This document shows, one piece after another, positions 1 to 5,455 of a stretch of 9,199 nucleotides of DNA. Under the pieces are notes generated by a model. The model had not been told where the DNA came from. It saw nothing but the letters and a program-made list of their open reading frames with translations, and searched no databases. Source of the stretch: Anaerolineales bacterium (GTDB lineage Bacteria; Chloroflexota; Anaerolineae; Anaerolineales; Villigracilaceae); the NCBI GenBank assembly GCA_016789205.1, contig JAEURF010000052.1:1-9199 (forward strand), given 5' to 3'. Positions within the stretch are counted from its first letter, which is position 1. Each line of letters opens with the position of its first letter. The position numbers were made by a program, and so were the translations under genes.

Positions 1-1
1 T

Positions 2-313
2 GAAGCCTTTGAAGGCATGATTGAAAATGATTTGAATGGATACCTAACGCCATTAGATGTAAATGTGTATGCTGAAACGATAATCAAAGTATTGAAAGAT
101 AGTAAAAAAATTAAAGCATTTGGAGAACATTCATCTAAATTGAGCGAAAAATATTCAATTGAAGGGCAAGTCGTCGCTTTAGAAAAGTTATACACGGAAG
201 CTATTTTACAAAACTGGCGCGGAAATTTTATAACTAGATTTATTTCAAAAGAAATAAAAGAAATCCCGAATAGAATCAATAATCTATTGCCAGGTCGCAA
301 CACGAAGAAATAA
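2..313 (+). CDS. Glycosyltransferase, GT4-like, C-terminal fragment (5' end outside window)
   Basis: The reading frame is open from base 2 and ends at a TAA at 311-313, so only the last 103 residues are present. They match the end of the GT4 (GT-B fold) glycosyltransferase domain. The piece starts with EAFEGMIENDLNGYLTPLD, the usual stretch in which a conserved acidic patch is followed by NG-Y-L and an acidic residue. After it comes a helical tail containing KVLKD and a YSIEG segment, as at the C-terminus of these enzymes. A basic extension of about 30 residues (RFISKEIKEIPNRINNLLPG) ends the protein. The enzyme would transfer a sugar from a nucleotide or lipid donor during surface-glycan assembly. 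Donor and acceptor cannot be read from this fragment, since the catalytic N-terminal half is missing. An internal ATG at base 17 is in frame but is not the true start. The nearby sugar-nucleotide genes after 2877 suggest the same glycan locus; this is inference. Confidence 0.8.
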   Translation, partial: EAFEGMIENDLNGYLTPLDVNVYAETIIKVLKDSKKIKAFGEHSSKLSEKYSIEGQVVALEKLYTEAILQNWRGNFITRFISKEIKEIPNRINNLLPGRNTKK

Positions 314-316
314 AAA

Positions 317-369
317 TCATGTCATTACGAGCCGCGCAAAAAACAAAAGCGCGGCTCGTAATGACATGA
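317..369. repeat. Perfect 21-bp inverted repeat (REP/MITE-like palindrome)
   Basis: The arms at 317-337 and 349-369 are exact reverse complements over 21 bp, separated by an 11-nt A-rich loop (AAAAAACAAAA). The arm contains ATGTCATTACGAGC, almost the same as the arm of the repeat at 2736-2857 (ATGTCATTGCGAGC). This points to a dispersed repeat family rather than a lone terminator. There is no T-tract after the hairpin on the + strand. On the - strand the hairpin would be followed by TTTTTATTT, but no - strand gene runs into it. The element starts 3 bases after the stop of the upstream glycosyltransferase and may still help end that transcript or protect its 3' end. Its right arm overlaps the -35 box of the tsaE promoter. 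Confidence 0.9.
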
Positions 370-389
370 AAACTTCAAGGGGTTATAAT
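361..389 (+). promoter_or_regulatory. Predicted sigma-70-type promoter for tsaE, near-leaderless
   Basis: A -35 hexamer ATGACA (361-366, 5 of 6 to TTGACA) is followed after exactly 17 bp by a perfect -10 TATAAT (384-389). Transcription would begin near 395-397, only 2-4 nt before the ATG at 399, giving a leaderless or nearly leaderless mRNA. No Shine-Dalgarno lies at a useful distance: the AAGGGG at 377-382 ends 16 nt upstream of the ATG and would not be transcribed. The -35 box lies in the right arm of the palindrome at 317-369. This is a sequence match only. Confidence 0.7.
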
Positions 390-398
390 TCGTGCGTT

Positions 399-896
399 AT
401 GCCCATTTTAGATAAACACATGCTCGAATTTGTCAGTCGCAGTCCCGAACAAACGCGGCGCATCGGAATGCGTCTCGGCAGTTTGTTACAGGCTGGTGAT
501 GTGATTTGTTTGCAAGGAAATCTCGGCGCAGGCAAAACAACCTTTACACAAGGTCTTGCACAAAGCTGGGGTTCATTAGATTCAGTTTCTAGCCCGACAT
601 TTATTCTGGTCAATCAATACAGACGTGCCGATGGTGAAAAAATATTCCATTTGGATACATACCGCCTCGACTCTACGGGTGAAGCTGAGCAACTCGACCT
701 CGACAGTTATCTTGATGAAGGCGCCTTAATCATCGAATGGCCCGAACGCTTAGGAAATTTAATTCCCCAAGAAAATTTATGGATTAACCTTGAGCATGTT
801 GCTGAAGAACATCGCCAGATGAGTTTTCATGCGCGTGGCAAACGTTATGATGAAATGCTAGATAACATTCGTAACACTATGTTTGGAGGAAAATAA
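399..896 (+). CDS. tsaE: tRNA t6A biosynthesis ATPase TsaE
   Basis: TsaE is the small P-loop ATPase that works with TsaB and TsaD to make N6-threonylcarbamoyladenosine at position 37 of ANN-decoding tRNAs in the cytoplasm. With the start at 399 the product is 165 residues, normal for the family. Visible motifs are the family opening SPEQTRRIG, the Walker A loop GNLGAGKTT at about residues 40-48, the SSPTFILVNQYR segment after it, HLDTYRLD as the acidic metal-binding segment, and LIIEWPERL. An in-frame ATG at 366 would give 176 residues. However, it lies in the palindrome arm, upstream of the predicted -10 box, and adds residues atypical of TsaE, so I prefer 399 (MPILDKHML). The next ATG at 420 is a weaker alternative. 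tsaB follows 3 nt downstream, fitting a shared operon and joint function. Confidence 0.93.
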   Translation: MPILDKHMLEFVSRSPEQTRRIGMRLGSLLQAGDVICLQGNLGAGKTTFTQGLAQSWGSLDSVSSPTFILVNQYRRADGEKIFHLDTYRLDSTGEAEQLDLDSYLDEGALIIEWPERLGNLIPQENLWINLEHVAEEHRQMSFHARGKRYDEMLDNIRNTMFGGK

Positions 897-899
897 AGA

Positions 900-1565
900 A
901 TGTTATTAGCAGTAGATACATCCACAACACAAGTTGGCTTGGCTTTATATGATGAAAATCAAGTCATTGGTGAAATGGTCTGGTCTTCAAAACAACATCA
1001 TACGAGTCAATTGGCTTCGGCATTATCTGATTTAATGAAACGCTGTGACGTGAGTATGGACAAAGTAGAAGCATTGGGTGTCGCTATTGGTCCAGGTTCA
1101 TTTACAAGTTTGCGCGTTGGGTTATCTTTAGTCAAAGGAATTGCATTTGCGAGAAATATTCCAGTCATTGGAATCCCAACTTTGGATGTGATTGCATTCG
1201 CCCAACCTTTAGATAAAAAGCCTTTGATTTCAGTTTTACAAGCCGGGCGGACGCGCATCGCTTTCGGCTTGTATCAGGTCAACAAGAAACAGTGGCAGGC
1301 TGAAGGCGAAGTCCGAAGCGGAACTGTGGATGAGTTATTAAGTCAAATCGAAGAGTCAACTATTGTGGCTGGCGAGTTAACTTCTGAACAAAGAAAAAAA
1401 ATATCTAAGCATAAAAAAGTTTTGTTGACATCGCCTGCGAACTGTGTCAAACGTCCATCTGTTTTAGCGGAGTTGGCTTGGGCGCGCTTTCAAAAAAATG
1501 ATGTAGATGATGTTGCCACACTTGCGCCAATTTATTTGCATGTAGCAGGGACTCCGATTGCGTGA
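900..1565 (+). CDS. tsaB: tRNA t6A biosynthesis scaffold protein TsaB
   Basis: TsaB is an ASKHA-fold protein that dimerises with the catalytic subunit TsaD and is needed for t6A formation; it lacks catalytic activity of its own. The 221-residue product has the family signature: MLLAVDTST at the N-terminus and AIGPGSFTSLRVGLSLVKGIA around residues 62-82, followed by IGIPTLDVIA. The C-terminal half is more variable, as is normal for TsaB. A strong Shine-Dalgarno GGAGGA at 885-890, inside the end of tsaE, stands 9 nt before the ATG, so the start is well supported. The neighbours tsaE (upstream) and rimI (downstream) form the common bacterial arrangement. The last base of its TGA stop is the first base of a small palindromic repeat at 1565-1579. 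TsaD itself is not in this window. Confidence 0.93.
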   Translation: MLLAVDTSTTQVGLALYDENQVIGEMVWSSKQHHTSQLASALSDLMKRCDVSMDKVEALGVAIGPGSFTSLRVGLSLVKGIAFARNIPVIGIPTLDVIAFAQPLDKKPLISVLQAGRTRIAFGLYQVNKKQWQAEGEVRSGTVDELLSQIEESTIVAGELTSEQRKKISKHKKVLLTSPANCVKRPSVLAELAWARFQKNDVDDVATLAPIYLHVAGTPIA

Positions 1566-1628
1566 GACCTGACAGGGCTTTATTATGAATTCGGATAAAC
1601 AAAATAATCATGGAGACCTGTCGGGTCT
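1565..1628. repeat. Two copies of a 15-bp palindromic repeat at the tsaB/rimI junction
   Basis: AGACCTGACAGGGCT (1565-1579) and AGACCTGTCGGGTCT (1614-1628) match at 12 of 15 positions. The second is a clean stem (AGACC/GGTCT, 5-nt loop); the first has one mismatch in the same stem. The first copy starts on the last base of the tsaB stop and carries the AGGG that could act as rimI ribosome binding site, 7 nt before the ATG at 1585. The second copy lies inside the rimI reading frame and is translated as part of GDLSGLV. Confidence 0.7.
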
Positions 1629-2088
1629 AGTAATTAGAAAAATGATAATGAGCGATTTGGAACAAGTCGTTGCAATTGACCAAGCTTCATTTTCATTGCC
1701 ATGGCCCGCGCGTTCTTTTCAATTTGAATTAACCGATAACCCGACTTCGCGATGTTGGGTAGCCGATTTAGATGGAAAAATTATTGGGATGATGGTGGCA
1801 TGGATGATTTGGGATGAATTGCACATTGCCACGTTTGCAATTCATCCGCAGTTTCGTCAGCAGGGCGTTGGTAAAAAATTGCTTTTGCATACATTACACT
1901 CTGCTAGAAAAATAGAAGGCATCGTGCGAGCATTTTTGGAAGTTCGCAAGAGTAATGAAGCGGCTTTGCAAATGTACCGAAAATTTGGCTTTGTGGAAGA
2001 GGGTATCCGCAAAGAATATTATAAAGACAATAATGAAGATGCAATTTTGATGACATTAAATAATTTTGACCATTTGCCCGGAGAATAA
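1585..2088 (+). CDS. rimI: Ribosomal-protein-alanine N-acetyltransferase-like GNAT (RimI)
   Basis: This is a GNAT-fold acetyltransferase of 167 residues. RimI-type enzymes transfer acetyl from acetyl-CoA to the N-terminal amine of a protein, classically ribosomal protein S18. Visible features: motif A around residues 80-100 with IHPQFRQQGVGKKLL, where R91-QQ-G94-V-G96 is the acetyl-CoA pyrophosphate loop; then LEVRKSNEAALQMYRKFGF and a closing YYKDNNEDAILM, both characteristic of RimI. Early residues FSLPWPARSFQFEL also match the family. Core homology seems to begin at VIRKMIMSDLEQ (about residue 16), so the first 15 residues are an extension partly encoded by a palindromic repeat. ATG 1585 is the only sensible start before the core, because the codon at the core boundary is GTA. 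Placement after tsaE-tsaB is typical. The acceptor protein is not determined by the sequence. Confidence 0.88.
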   Translation: MNSDKQNNHGDLSGLVIRKMIMSDLEQVVAIDQASFSLPWPARSFQFELTDNPTSRCWVADLDGKIIGMMVAWMIWDELHIATFAIHPQFRQQGVGKKLLLHTLHSARKIEGIVRAFLEVRKSNEAALQMYRKFGFVEEGIRKEYYKDNNEDAILMTLNNFDHLPGE

Positions 2089-2730
2089 ATGAACCCCGAA
2101 CAAACTCTTGCCCAGATTACTAAAGAAGTTGCGGTTTGTACAAAATGTGCTTTGCACGAATCGCGCAAGAAAGCTGTGCCGGGGGATGGACCTGCTGATG
2201 CAGAAATTATGTTTATTGGAGAAGGTCCCGGCTTTCATGAAAATGAACAAGGTCATCCTTTTGTGGGAGCTTCGGGTAAATTTTTAGACCAGTTATTAGC
2301 GCAAGCCGAATTGACTCGTGAAGATGTGTTTATTTGTAATGTGGTCAAATGCCGCCCGCCAAGCAATCGCGACCCGCACCCGGATGAATTGTCAGCTTGT
2401 GATGCATATTTAGAAGCACAAATCGAAGCGATAAATCCGAGTATCATTGTGACGTTGGGTAGAATTTCGATGAGTAAATTTTTTGGCAATGTAAAAATCA
2501 GCGCAGTGCATGGACAAATGCAAAAGGTTGGTGAAAGATTTGTAATCCCAATGTTTCATCCTGCGGCGGCGTTACATCAACCGCCATTGAAACCGTCTAT
2601 TTTGGCAGATTTCGCAAAGTTGCCAAGTCAACTGAATGAAGCCAGAAATGCTTTGGGAAGAAAAGCGGTAAAGAAGAAAGAATCAAATTTTCAAAAAATT
2701 GAAAAGCCAAAACAAATGAGTTTGTTTTAA
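2089..2730 (+). CDS. udg: Family 4 (UdgA-type) iron-sulfur uracil-DNA glycosylase
   Basis: The enzyme excises uracil, from cytosine deamination or dUTP misincorporation, to start base excision repair. The 213-residue product carries the family 4 hallmarks: motif GEGPGFHENEQGHPFVGASG (residues 44-63), the NVVKCRPPSNRDP segment, and the HPAAAL motif with H157. Four cysteines fit a 4Fe-4S cluster: C17 and C20 (CTKC), C88 in KCRPP and C104, with the 16-residue spacing of the last two expected for this family. The start codon abuts the rimI stop (TAAATG), with GGAG at 2080-2083 as binding site, so translation is probably coupled. A lysine-rich tail after about residue 185 ends in QMSLF, which resembles the beta sliding clamp motif. 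Some annotations call such proteins bacteriophage-type DNA polymerase domain proteins, from an old family name. Confidence 0.93.
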   Translation: MNPEQTLAQITKEVAVCTKCALHESRKKAVPGDGPADAEIMFIGEGPGFHENEQGHPFVGASGKFLDQLLAQAELTREDVFICNVVKCRPPSNRDPHPDELSACDAYLEAQIEAINPSIIVTLGRISMSKFFGNVKISAVHGQMQKVGERFVIPMFHPAAALHQPPLKPSILADFAKLPSQLNEARNALGRKAVKKKESNFQKIEKPKQMSLF

Positions 2731-2735
2731 GAGGC

Positions 2736-2857
2736 TATGTCATTGCGAGCTACGTTTTTGATTTTTGTAGCGAGGCAATCTTATTATTTAGTTGTAGATT
2801 GCTTCGCTTGGTCTCGATACGCCTTTCGGCTACTCGACCAACGCTCGCAATGACATA
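2736..2857. repeat. 122-bp composite palindromic repeat between udg and the sugar dehydrogenase
   Basis: The outer arms 2736-2750 and 2843-2857 are perfect 15-bp reverse complements (TATGTCATTGCGAGC on the left). Between them are two further stems. One, 2769-2781 with 2796-2808, is 13 bp with one G-T wobble. The other, 2809-2813 with 2836-2840 (TGGTC/GACCA), encloses a small GCC/GGC hairpin at 2821-2830. Folded, this gives a multi-branch structure. The outer arm is shared with the repeat at 317-369. GTCATTGCGAGC and GAAGCAATC-like strings, and the TCTCGATACGCC...GGCTACTCGA segment, recall dispersed repeats I have seen in unrelated bacterial genomes; that recognition is from memory. No T-tract follows, so a standard intrinsic terminator is not supported. 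It occupies nearly all of the 146-bp gap. Confidence 0.85.
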
Positions 2858-2876
2858 AAATGATAAAGAAGGAAAT

Positions 2877-4199
2877 ATGACAATAAAAGAATCTTTAATT
2901 AAGAAATTAAGTAATAAAGATGCGAAGATGGCTATTCTCGGTTTGGGATATGTCGGTTTGCCGCTGGCTGTGGTTTTTGCTGAGGCTGGATTTAATGTCA
3001 CAGGGGTAGACCCAGATGGGCGCAAGATTGAGGCGATTTTAAAAGGCGAATCATATATCCCGGATGTGAAAAGTGAGTCATTGGCGAAATTAGTTAAAGC
3101 CGGGAAAATTTCTGCCACAACCGATTTTTCGATTTTGAAAGAGATGGATGCGGTCAGTATCTGTGTGCCTACGCCTCTGCGCCAGACGGGCGACCCGGAT
3201 ATGTCATTCATCATTTCTGCCACCGAAGAATTGGCGAAGTATATGCACAAAGGTATGGTCGTTGTTTTGGAATCGACAACTTACCCCGGGACAACGCGTG
3301 AATTATTGTTGCCAAAGTTGAGTGCAGGCAATGATTTAAAAATTGGGGAAGATTGGTTCTTGGCATTTTCTCCCGAGCGCGTTGACCCAGGTCGTGAAGA
3401 TTACACGACTGTGAACACGCCGAAAGTTTTAGGCGGTGTGACTCCAATTTGTGGTGAAGTTGCCAGAGTTTGGTATGAAGGTGCAATTCAAAAAGTGCAT
3501 TATGTTTCAACAGCTGAAGCGGCAGAGATGGCGAAGTTGTTAGAGAATACATTTCGCATGATTAATATCGGCTTGGTGAATGAACTTGCGATTATCTGTG
3601 AACGCCTTGGCATAGATGTTTGGGAAGTGATTGATGCCGCCGCCAGCAAACCTTTTGGATTTATGAAATTTACGCCAGGACCTGGATTGGGTGGGCATTG
3701 TATTCCGATTGACCCTTTATATCTTTCATGGAAAATGAAATCGTTTAATTACAACGCACGTTTTATTGAACTCGCCTCTGAAATTAATACCAACATGCCA
3801 CGTTATGTCGTCAGTCGCTTAATGGAAAGTTTGAATGACCGTGCCAAAGCATTAAAGGGTTCAAAAGTTTTGGTTTTGGGTGTCGCCTACAAACCTGATA
3901 TTGATGATATGCGTGAGTCGCCTGCGTTGGATGTGATTGGGTTATTGCGCCAGAAAGGCGCCGATGTAAAATATCATGACCCGTATGTTCCGCATTTGCA
4001 TCACGAAACTGAAGGCTGGGAAATGGACTCAGTGCAAGATTTAATGAAAGAAGTCAAAGAAGCAGATGCCGTTTTGGTTGTGACCAACCATAAAGTGTAT
4101 GATTACAAAACGATTGTTGATGCGGCACAATTTCTTTTTGATACTCGTAATGCAACAGGGACATTTGCAAAAGACAATGAAAAGGTAGTGAGGTTATAA
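2877..4199 (+). CDS. wbpA: UDP-N-acetylglucosamine 6-dehydrogenase-like nucleotide-sugar dehydrogenase (WbpA type)
   Basis: The protein is an NAD-dependent UDP-sugar dehydrogenase that oxidises C6 of the sugar to a carboxylate in two steps. In 440 residues it shows the Rossmann loop GLGYVGLP (G22-G27 of GxGxxG), CVPTPL, LESTTYPGTT, FSPERVDPG, a central dimerisation domain with AEMAKLLENTFRMINIGLVNEL, and the catalytic segment GPGLGGHCIPIDP with the nucleophile C275. The C-terminal domain has VLGVAYKPDIDDMRESPA and ends with FDTRNA. The IPIDPLYLSWK version of the active-site motif fits the WbpA/TviB-like UDP-GlcNAc branch better than UDP-glucose dehydrogenases; substrate assignment is therefore likely but not proven. 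AGAAGG at 2867-2872 precedes the ATG by 4 nt. The next gene, an epimerase, starts 3 nt after the stop, so the two probably act in series to make a UDP-uronic acid for surface glycan. Confidence 0.88.
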   Translation: MTIKESLIKKLSNKDAKMAILGLGYVGLPLAVVFAEAGFNVTGVDPDGRKIEAILKGESYIPDVKSESLAKLVKAGKISATTDFSILKEMDAVSICVPTPLRQTGDPDMSFIISATEELAKYMHKGMVVVLESTTYPGTTRELLLPKLSAGNDLKIGEDWFLAFSPERVDPGREDYTTVNTPKVLGGVTPICGEVARVWYEGAIQKVHYVSTAEAAEMAKLLENTFRMINIGLVNELAIICERLGIDVWEVIDAAASKPFGFMKFTPGPGLGGHCIPIDPLYLSWKMKSFNYNARFIELASEINTNMPRYVVSRLMESLNDRAKALKGSKVLVLGVAYKPDIDDMRESPALDVIGLLRQKGADVKYHDPYVPHLHHETEGWEMDSVQDLMKEVKEADAVLVVTNHKVYDYKTIVDAAQFLFDTRNATGTFAKDNEKVVRL

Positions 4200-4202
4200 A
4201 TT

Positions 4203-5174
4203 ATGGCGCATTATTTAGTGACTGGCGCGGCTGGGTTTATCGGCGCACGCACTGCTGAAATGTTGATTGAACAAGGGCATACGGTTGTTGGTGTAGATAA
4301 TATCAACAATGCGTATGACCCTCGTATTAAAGAATATCGCTTGAAGAAACTTCAAGCCTTAAATGGTTTTACCTTTCACAAGCGAGATGTTTCCGAAAAA
4401 TCTGTGATTGATTTATTTAAAGACGAAAAACTTGATGGCGTGATTCATTTAGCCGCACGAGCAGGTGTTCGTTATAGTGTAGAAAACCCTTGGGCATTTT
4501 TGGAATCAAATGTACTTGGCACATTGAATATGCTGGAAGTATGCCGTCAATTTGGATGCAAGAAATTTATTATGGCTTCTACTTCCAGTATTTATGGAGA
4601 GAATCCACCATACCCAACGCCAGAAACTGCATCAAGCAGTGAACCGATGCAACCGTATGCCGCCAGCAAAAAAGGCGCAGAAGCACTCGCGCATTCGTAT
4701 CATCATTTGTATGGAATTGATATTACGATAGTTCGTTACTTCACTGTTTATGGTCCCGCAGGCAGACCTGACCTTGCGCACTTACGCTTTACACAATGGA
4801 TTAGTGAAGGCAAACCGATTCGCGTGAATGGTGATGGAAAGCAATCACGCGGCTTTACTTACATTGATGATATTGCACGCGGCACTATTCTTGCATTAAA
4901 GCCACTTGGTTTTGAAATTATTAATCTCGGCGGACATGAAGTGATTACGATTAACGACTTAATCAAAATCATGGAAGATGTAATTGGCAAAAAAGCAACA
5001 GTGCAATATGGTCCGCCCAACCCAGCGGACATGATTACCAATCAAGCCGATGTCACCAAAGCAGGTCAATTGTTAGGATGGGAACCGCAATTCAATATGC
5101 GTATGGGCGTAGAAAAACTTGTCGAATGGTATAACACCGAACGTGAATGGGCGAAAGATATTTTAACGCCGTAG
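4203..5174 (+). CDS. Extended SDR sugar-nucleotide 4-epimerase (UDP-glucuronate epimerase-like)
   Basis: This is a 323-residue NAD-dependent epimerase/dehydratase family protein. It has the TGAAGFIG nucleotide-binding loop (residues 7-14), VDNIN at the end of beta-2, HLAARAGVRYS, the ASTSSIYGE strand that supplies the catalytic serine/threonine, and the YAASK catalytic pair (Y152, K156). RYFTVYGPAGRPDLA is typical of the UDP-glucuronate 4-epimerase branch, and FTYIDDIARG lies further on. The expected reaction inverts C4 of a UDP-hexuronate or UDP-HexNAc(A). Coupled to the dehydrogenase 3 nt upstream, the product could be UDP-galacturonate or UDP-N-acetylgalactosaminuronate, depending on that enzyme's substrate. 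A GTGAGG ribosome binding site sits in the end of the dehydrogenase gene (4188-4193). Length and motifs look complete, with no missing catalytic residue. Confidence 0.87.
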   Translation: MAHYLVTGAAGFIGARTAEMLIEQGHTVVGVDNINNAYDPRIKEYRLKKLQALNGFTFHKRDVSEKSVIDLFKDEKLDGVIHLAARAGVRYSVENPWAFLESNVLGTLNMLEVCRQFGCKKFIMASTSSIYGENPPYPTPETASSSEPMQPYAASKKGAEALAHSYHHLYGIDITIVRYFTVYGPAGRPDLAHLRFTQWISEGKPIRVNGDGKQSRGFTYIDDIARGTILALKPLGFEIINLGGHEVITINDLIKIMEDVIGKKATVQYGPPNPADMITNQADVTKAGQLLGWEPQFNMRMGVEKLVEWYNTEREWAKDILTP

Positions 5175-5193
5175 TTCTATCAACAAACACAGT

Positions 5194-5217
5194 TATAATT
5201 ACTCCAAGTAATAGGAG
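5194..5217 (+). promoter_or_regulatory. Predicted promoter, operator-like palindrome and RBS of the DUF433/DUF5615 pair
   Basis: A perfect -10 hexamer TATAAT lies at 5194-5199; no good -35 box is visible at 15-19 bp spacing, which suggests activator help or a weak promoter. The palindrome ATTACTCCAAGTAAT (5198-5212; arms of 6 bp, 3-nt centre) overlaps the end of the -10 box and the expected start site near 5206. The Shine-Dalgarno AGGAG (5213-5217) directly follows it, 7 nt before the ATG at 5225. A repressor bound at the palindrome would block initiation, the geometry expected of an autoregulated toxin-antitoxin operon. Binding by the DUF433 protein is inference. Confidence 0.55.
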
Positions 5218-5224
5218 AAAAATT

Positions 5225-5455
5225 ATGTTTAACCATATTGCTTATAACCATGAAATTTTAGGTGGCAAACCTCATATTGTTGGCACACGCTTAAGCATCG
5301 AATTCATTCTTGAATTGGTTGCGAGTGGCGCTACAAAAGAAGAGATTTTAAAAGCCTATCCACAATTAACTGCTGAAGCAGTAGAAGAAGCATTGCGTTA
5401 CGCAGCTCAATCGGTTAAGAATGAAATCTTATTGGATGTTAAGGTCGTGGCGTGA
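5225..5455 (+). CDS. DUF433 family protein, probable antitoxin
   Basis: The 76-residue product matches the DUF433 pattern: ILGGKPHIVGTRLSIEFILELVASGATKEEILKAYP (two segments, about residues 11-46) followed by LTAEAVEEALRYAA. This is a small predicted winged or helix-turn-helix-like domain. DUF433 genes are commonly paired with DUF5615 PIN-like genes and are regarded as likely antitoxins of such pairs. The frame is open back to an ATG at 5147, inside the epimerase gene, but the start at 5225 is preferred: AGGAG lies 7 nt before it, family homology begins there, and a -10 box lies upstream. The stop overlaps the start of the next gene by 4 bp (GTGA), so translation is coupled. Function as an antitoxin and DNA-binding autoregulator is inferred from family and context. 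Confidence 0.85.
   Translation: MFNHIAYNHEILGGKPHIVGTRLSIEFILELVASGATKEEILKAYPQLTAEAVEEALRYAAQSVKNEILLDVKVVA

Noticed and set aside
366..398. Start of tsaE at ATG 366
   Set aside because: This ATG lies inside the palindrome arm and overlaps the predicted -35 box, upstream of the TATAAT; the added residues do not match TsaE and no ribosome binding site precedes it.
2750..3552. Long open frames on the minus strand across the sugar dehydrogenase gene
   Set aside because: They are antisense shadows of a well-supported gene and their translations show no recognisable motif.
4758..4773. AGACCTGAC string in the epimerase gene resembling the repeat at 1565
   Set aside because: It encodes the conserved GRPDLA motif and lacks the palindromic second half, so chance similarity is enough.
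5147..5224. Longer DUF433 frame starting inside the epimerase gene
   Set aside because: The AGGAG site and family homology both support ATG 5225, and the upstream extension has no family resemblance.
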